Shown piece after piece: positions 61,512-64,000 of a stretch of DNA of 64,000 nt (positions are counted from its first letter, which is position 1; every line of letters begins with the position of its first letter). Where the stretch lies: positions 1 through 64,000 of the forward strand of contig NW_003132772.1 of NCBI RefSeq assembly GCF_000003605.2. The letters run 5' to 3'. A model generated the notes under the pieces. That model saw only the letters and a list, made by a program, of their open reading frames with translations. It was not told where the DNA came from and searched no databases. The stretch is from Saccoglossus kowalevskii (Eukaryota; Hemichordata; Enteropneusta; Harrimaniidae). Position numbers and translations under genes: made by a program.

Positions 61512-64000
61512 GGGTAGAGTGGTAGTGTGTTAGCATAGTAGAACGTTCTGCTCAGACTCCATAGAAATACAGGGTAGAGTGGTGCGTCGTATTAGCATAG
61601 TAGAACGTTCTGCTCAGACTCCATAGAAATACAGGGTAGAGTGGTACGTGTATTAGCATAGTAGAACGTTCGGCTCAGACTCCATAGAAATACAGGGTAG
61701 AGTGGTGCGTGTATTAGCATAGTAGAACATTCTGCTCAGACTCCATGGAAATACAGGGTAGAGTGGTACGTGTATTAGCATAGTTGAACGTTCTGCTCAG
61801 ACTCCATAGAAATACAGGGTAGAATGGTGCTTGTAATAACATAGTAAAACGTTCTGCTCAGACTCCATAGAAATAGAGGGTAGAGTGGTACGTGTATTAG
61901 CATAGTAGAACGTTCTGCTCAGACTCCATAGAAATACAGGGTTGAGTGGTGCGTGTATAGGATAGTAGAACGTTCTGCTCAGACTCCATAGAAATACTGG
62001 GTAGAGTGGTGCGTGTATTAGCATATTAGAACATTCTGCTCAGACTCCATAGAAATACAGGCTAGAGTGGTACGTGTATTAGCATAGTAGAACGTTCTGC
62101 TCAGACTCCATAGATATACAGGGTAGAGAGGCACGTATATTAACATAGTAGAACGTTCTGCTCAGACTCCATAGAAATACAGGGTAGAGTGGTGCGTGTA
62201 TAGGATAGTAGAACGTTCTGCTCAGACTCCACAGAAATACAGGGTAGAGAGGCACGTGTATTAGCATAGTAGAACGTTCTGCTCAGACTCCATAGAAATA
62301 CAGGGTAGAGTGGTACGTGTATTAGCATAGTAGAACGTTATGCTCAGACTCCACAGAAATACAGGGTAGAGAGGCACGTGTATTAGCATAGTAGAACGTT
62401 CTGCTCAGACTCCATAGAAATACAGGGTAGAGTGGTGCGTGTATTAGCATAGTAGAACGTTCTGCTCATACTCCATAGAAATACAGGGTAGAGTGGTGCG
62501 TCGTATTAGCATAGTAGCACGTTCGGCTCATACTCCATAGAAATACAGGGTAGAGTGGTGCGTCGTATTAGCATAGTAGAACGTTCTGCTCAGACTCCAT
62601 AGAAATACAGGCTAGAGTGGTGCGTGTATTAGCATAGTAGAACGTTCTTCTAAGACTCCATAGAAATACAGGGTAGAGTAGCACGTGTATTAGCATAGTA
62701 GAACGTTCTGCTCAGACTCCATAGAAATACAGGCTAGAGTGGTACGTGTTTTAGCATAGTAGAACGTTCTTCTCAGACTCCATAGAAATACAGGGTAGAG
62801 TGGTACGTGTATTAGCATAGTTGAACGTTCTGCTCAGACTCCATAGAAATACAGTGCAGAGTGGTGCGTGTATTAGCATAGTAGAACGTTCTGCTCAGAC
62901 TCCATAGAAATACAGGGTGGAGTGGTACGTGTATTAGCATAGCAGAACGTTCTGCTCAGACTCCATAGAAATACAGGGTAGAGTGGTACGTGTATTAGCA
63001 TAGTTGAACGTTCTGCTCAGACTCCATAGAAATACGGGGTAGAGTGGTTCGTGTATTAGCATAGTAGAACGTTCGGCTCAGACTCCATAGAAATACAGGG
63101 TAGAGTGGTGCGTGTATTAGCATAGTAGAACGTTCTGCTCAGACTCCATGGAAATACAGGGTAGAGTGGTACGTGTATTAACATAGTAGAACGTTCTGCT
63201 CAGACTCCATCGAAATACAGGGTAGAATGGTGCGTGTATTAGCATAGTAGAACGTTCTGCTCAGACTCCATAGAAATACAGGGTAGAGTGGTGCGTGTAT
63301 TAGCATAGTAGAACGTTCTGCTCAGACTCCATAGAAATACAGGGTAGAGTGGTAGTGTATTAGCATAGTAGAACGTTCTGCTCAGACTCCATAGAAATAC
63401 AGGGTAGAGTGGTACGTGTATTAACATAGTAGAACGTTCTGCTCAGACTCCATAGAAATACAGGGTAGAGTGGTACGTGATTTAGCATAGTAGAACGTTC
63501 TGCTCAGACTCTATAGAAATACAGGGTAGAGTGGTACGTGATTTAGCATAGTAGAACGTTCTGCTCAGACTCCATAGAAGTACAGGATAGAATGGTGCGT
63601 GTATTAGCATAGTAGAACGTTCTGCTCAGACTCCATAGAAATACAGGGTAGAGTGGTACGTGTATTAGCATAGTAGAACGTTCTGCTCAGACTCCATAGA
63701 AATACAGGGTAAAGTGGTACGTGATTTAGCATAGTAGAACGTTCTGCTCAGACTCCATAGAAGTACAGGGTAGAATGGTGCTTGTATTAGCATAGTAGAA
63801 CGTTCTGCTCAGACTCCATAGAAATACAGGGTAGAGTGGTGCGTGTATTAGCATAGTAGCACGTTCTGCTCATACTCCATAGAAATACAGGGTAGAGCGG
63901 TGCGTCGTATTAGCATAGTAGAACGTTCTGCTCAGACTGCATAGAAATACAGGGTAGAGTGGTGCGTCGTATTAGCATAGTAGAACGTTCTGCTCAGACT
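61512..64000. repeat. Second copy of the 33.98-36.54 kb block, cut by the window edge
   Basis: Constant 27,532-bp offset: gtagtgtgtt (33991/61523), catagata with gaggcacgtatatt, tataggatag, ttcttctaag, ggtggag, gtagtgtatt, gagcgg (36361/63893). It lacks the 122-bp local duplication seen at 33.46-33.69 kb, and has two gtacgtgattt units near 63474 and 63535 like 20.4 kb. The block is still matching at base 64000, so it continues beyond the window. Confidence 0.91.

Larger units (their letters stand above)
1..64000. repeat. 61-bp satellite DNA array filling the window
   Basis: Every stretch of the window is a copy of one 61-bp unit, head to tail and in one orientation, about 1,050 units. Landmarks in each unit are gagtggt(a/g)cgtg, tattagcatag, the palindrome agaacgttct, gctcagactccatag and aaatacagggta. 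No inversion, insertion or unique spacer was seen, and both window edges fall inside the array, so its true length is unknown. Most units carry 0-4 substitutions. Known biology: arrays of this kind make up centromeric, pericentromeric or other constitutive heterochromatin in eukaryotes. Which of these applies, and in which species, cannot be told from the sequence. Confidence 0.98.

Noticed and set aside
14593-63427. Many minus-strand open frames of 61-103 codons beginning MLIHVPLYPVFLW
   Set aside because: All are the satellite read in rotating frames. Monomer length 61 is not a multiple of 3, each frame passes through all three phases, and nearly all end at the same TAA within the repeat. 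There is no start context, codon pattern or conserved protein feature.
1-64000. CRISPR array
   Set aside because: The repeat is 61 bp with no variable spacers between copies, no cas genes, and about 1,050 tandem units. This is satellite organisation.
1-64000. Telomere-like repeat
   Set aside because: acagggtag contains GGGTA, but there is no tandem 6-8 bp telomeric unit anywhere in the window.
1-64000. Steroid-receptor response element in agaacgttct
   Set aside because: Glucocorticoid-type sites need AGAACA and TGTTCT half-sites with a 3-bp spacer; here the half-sites abut, so spacing is wrong.
1-64000. Transposon, retroelement, tRNA, rRNA or other gene embedded in the array
   Set aside because: Read through for any departure from the 61-bp pattern. 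Only single-base indels and substitutions were found, and nothing longer than a base or so falls outside the monomer.

Overview
The whole window is satellite DNA. From base 1 to base 64000 it is one uninterrupted head-to-tail array of a 61-bp monomer, about 1,050 copies, all in the same orientation, and the array runs off both ends. I found no protein-coding gene, RNA gene, CRISPR array, transposon, retroelement or unique spacer sequence on either strand. Such a long homogeneous array with complex higher-order structure is typical of eukaryotic constitutive heterochromatin (centromeric, pericentromeric, subtelomeric or knob-like). Nothing in the sequence identifies the species, and I do not recognise the monomer from a named satellite family.

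Monomer: it runs from gagtggtacgtg to acagggta, about 43% GC, with an exact 10-bp palindrome (agaacgttct) at positions 25-34 and normally two CpGs, one in the palindrome and one at positions 9-10. The two main subtypes differ at position 8 (gtacg or gtgcg). Most monomers differ from the consensus at only 0-4 positions. Length variants are mostly 62 bp (an extra c giving gcgtcgtatt) or 60 bp (several independent 1-bp losses).

Layout: marker variants show that the array is a mosaic of duplicated multi-monomer blocks, not a simple repeat. Left part (about 1-13.9 kb): a 38-monomer (2.32 kb) super-repeat present three times, then 9-mer, 6-mer and 20-mer duplications. Middle left (13.9-31 kb): a nested 7+9 = 16-mer pair, plus blocks shared with 6-12 kb and 40-56 kb. 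Centre (31-41.6 kb): a domain rich in 62-bp monomers with a tandem 32-mer (1,952 bp) duplication. Right of centre (41.6-57.7 kb): 10-mer pairs, a 9-mer pair, and copies at exact 61-bp multiples (7,320 and 6,222 bp) that meet at a visible junction. Right end (57.7-64 kb): a second copy of the central domain, with its two largest blocks in the opposite order.

The short minus-strand open frames here (61-103 residues) are by-products of the repeat. Because 61 is not a multiple of 3, the frame rotates each monomer, and the consensus minus strand has a stop in only one frame per monomer, so about 183-bp open stretches recur everywhere. Points for follow-up are the dyad resembling a two-site heat-shock element in nearly every monomer, the uneven loss of the two CpGs, and the recombination history preserved in the block structure. 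Coordinates of blocks are good to roughly one monomer; offsets between marker variants were counted from the sequence.
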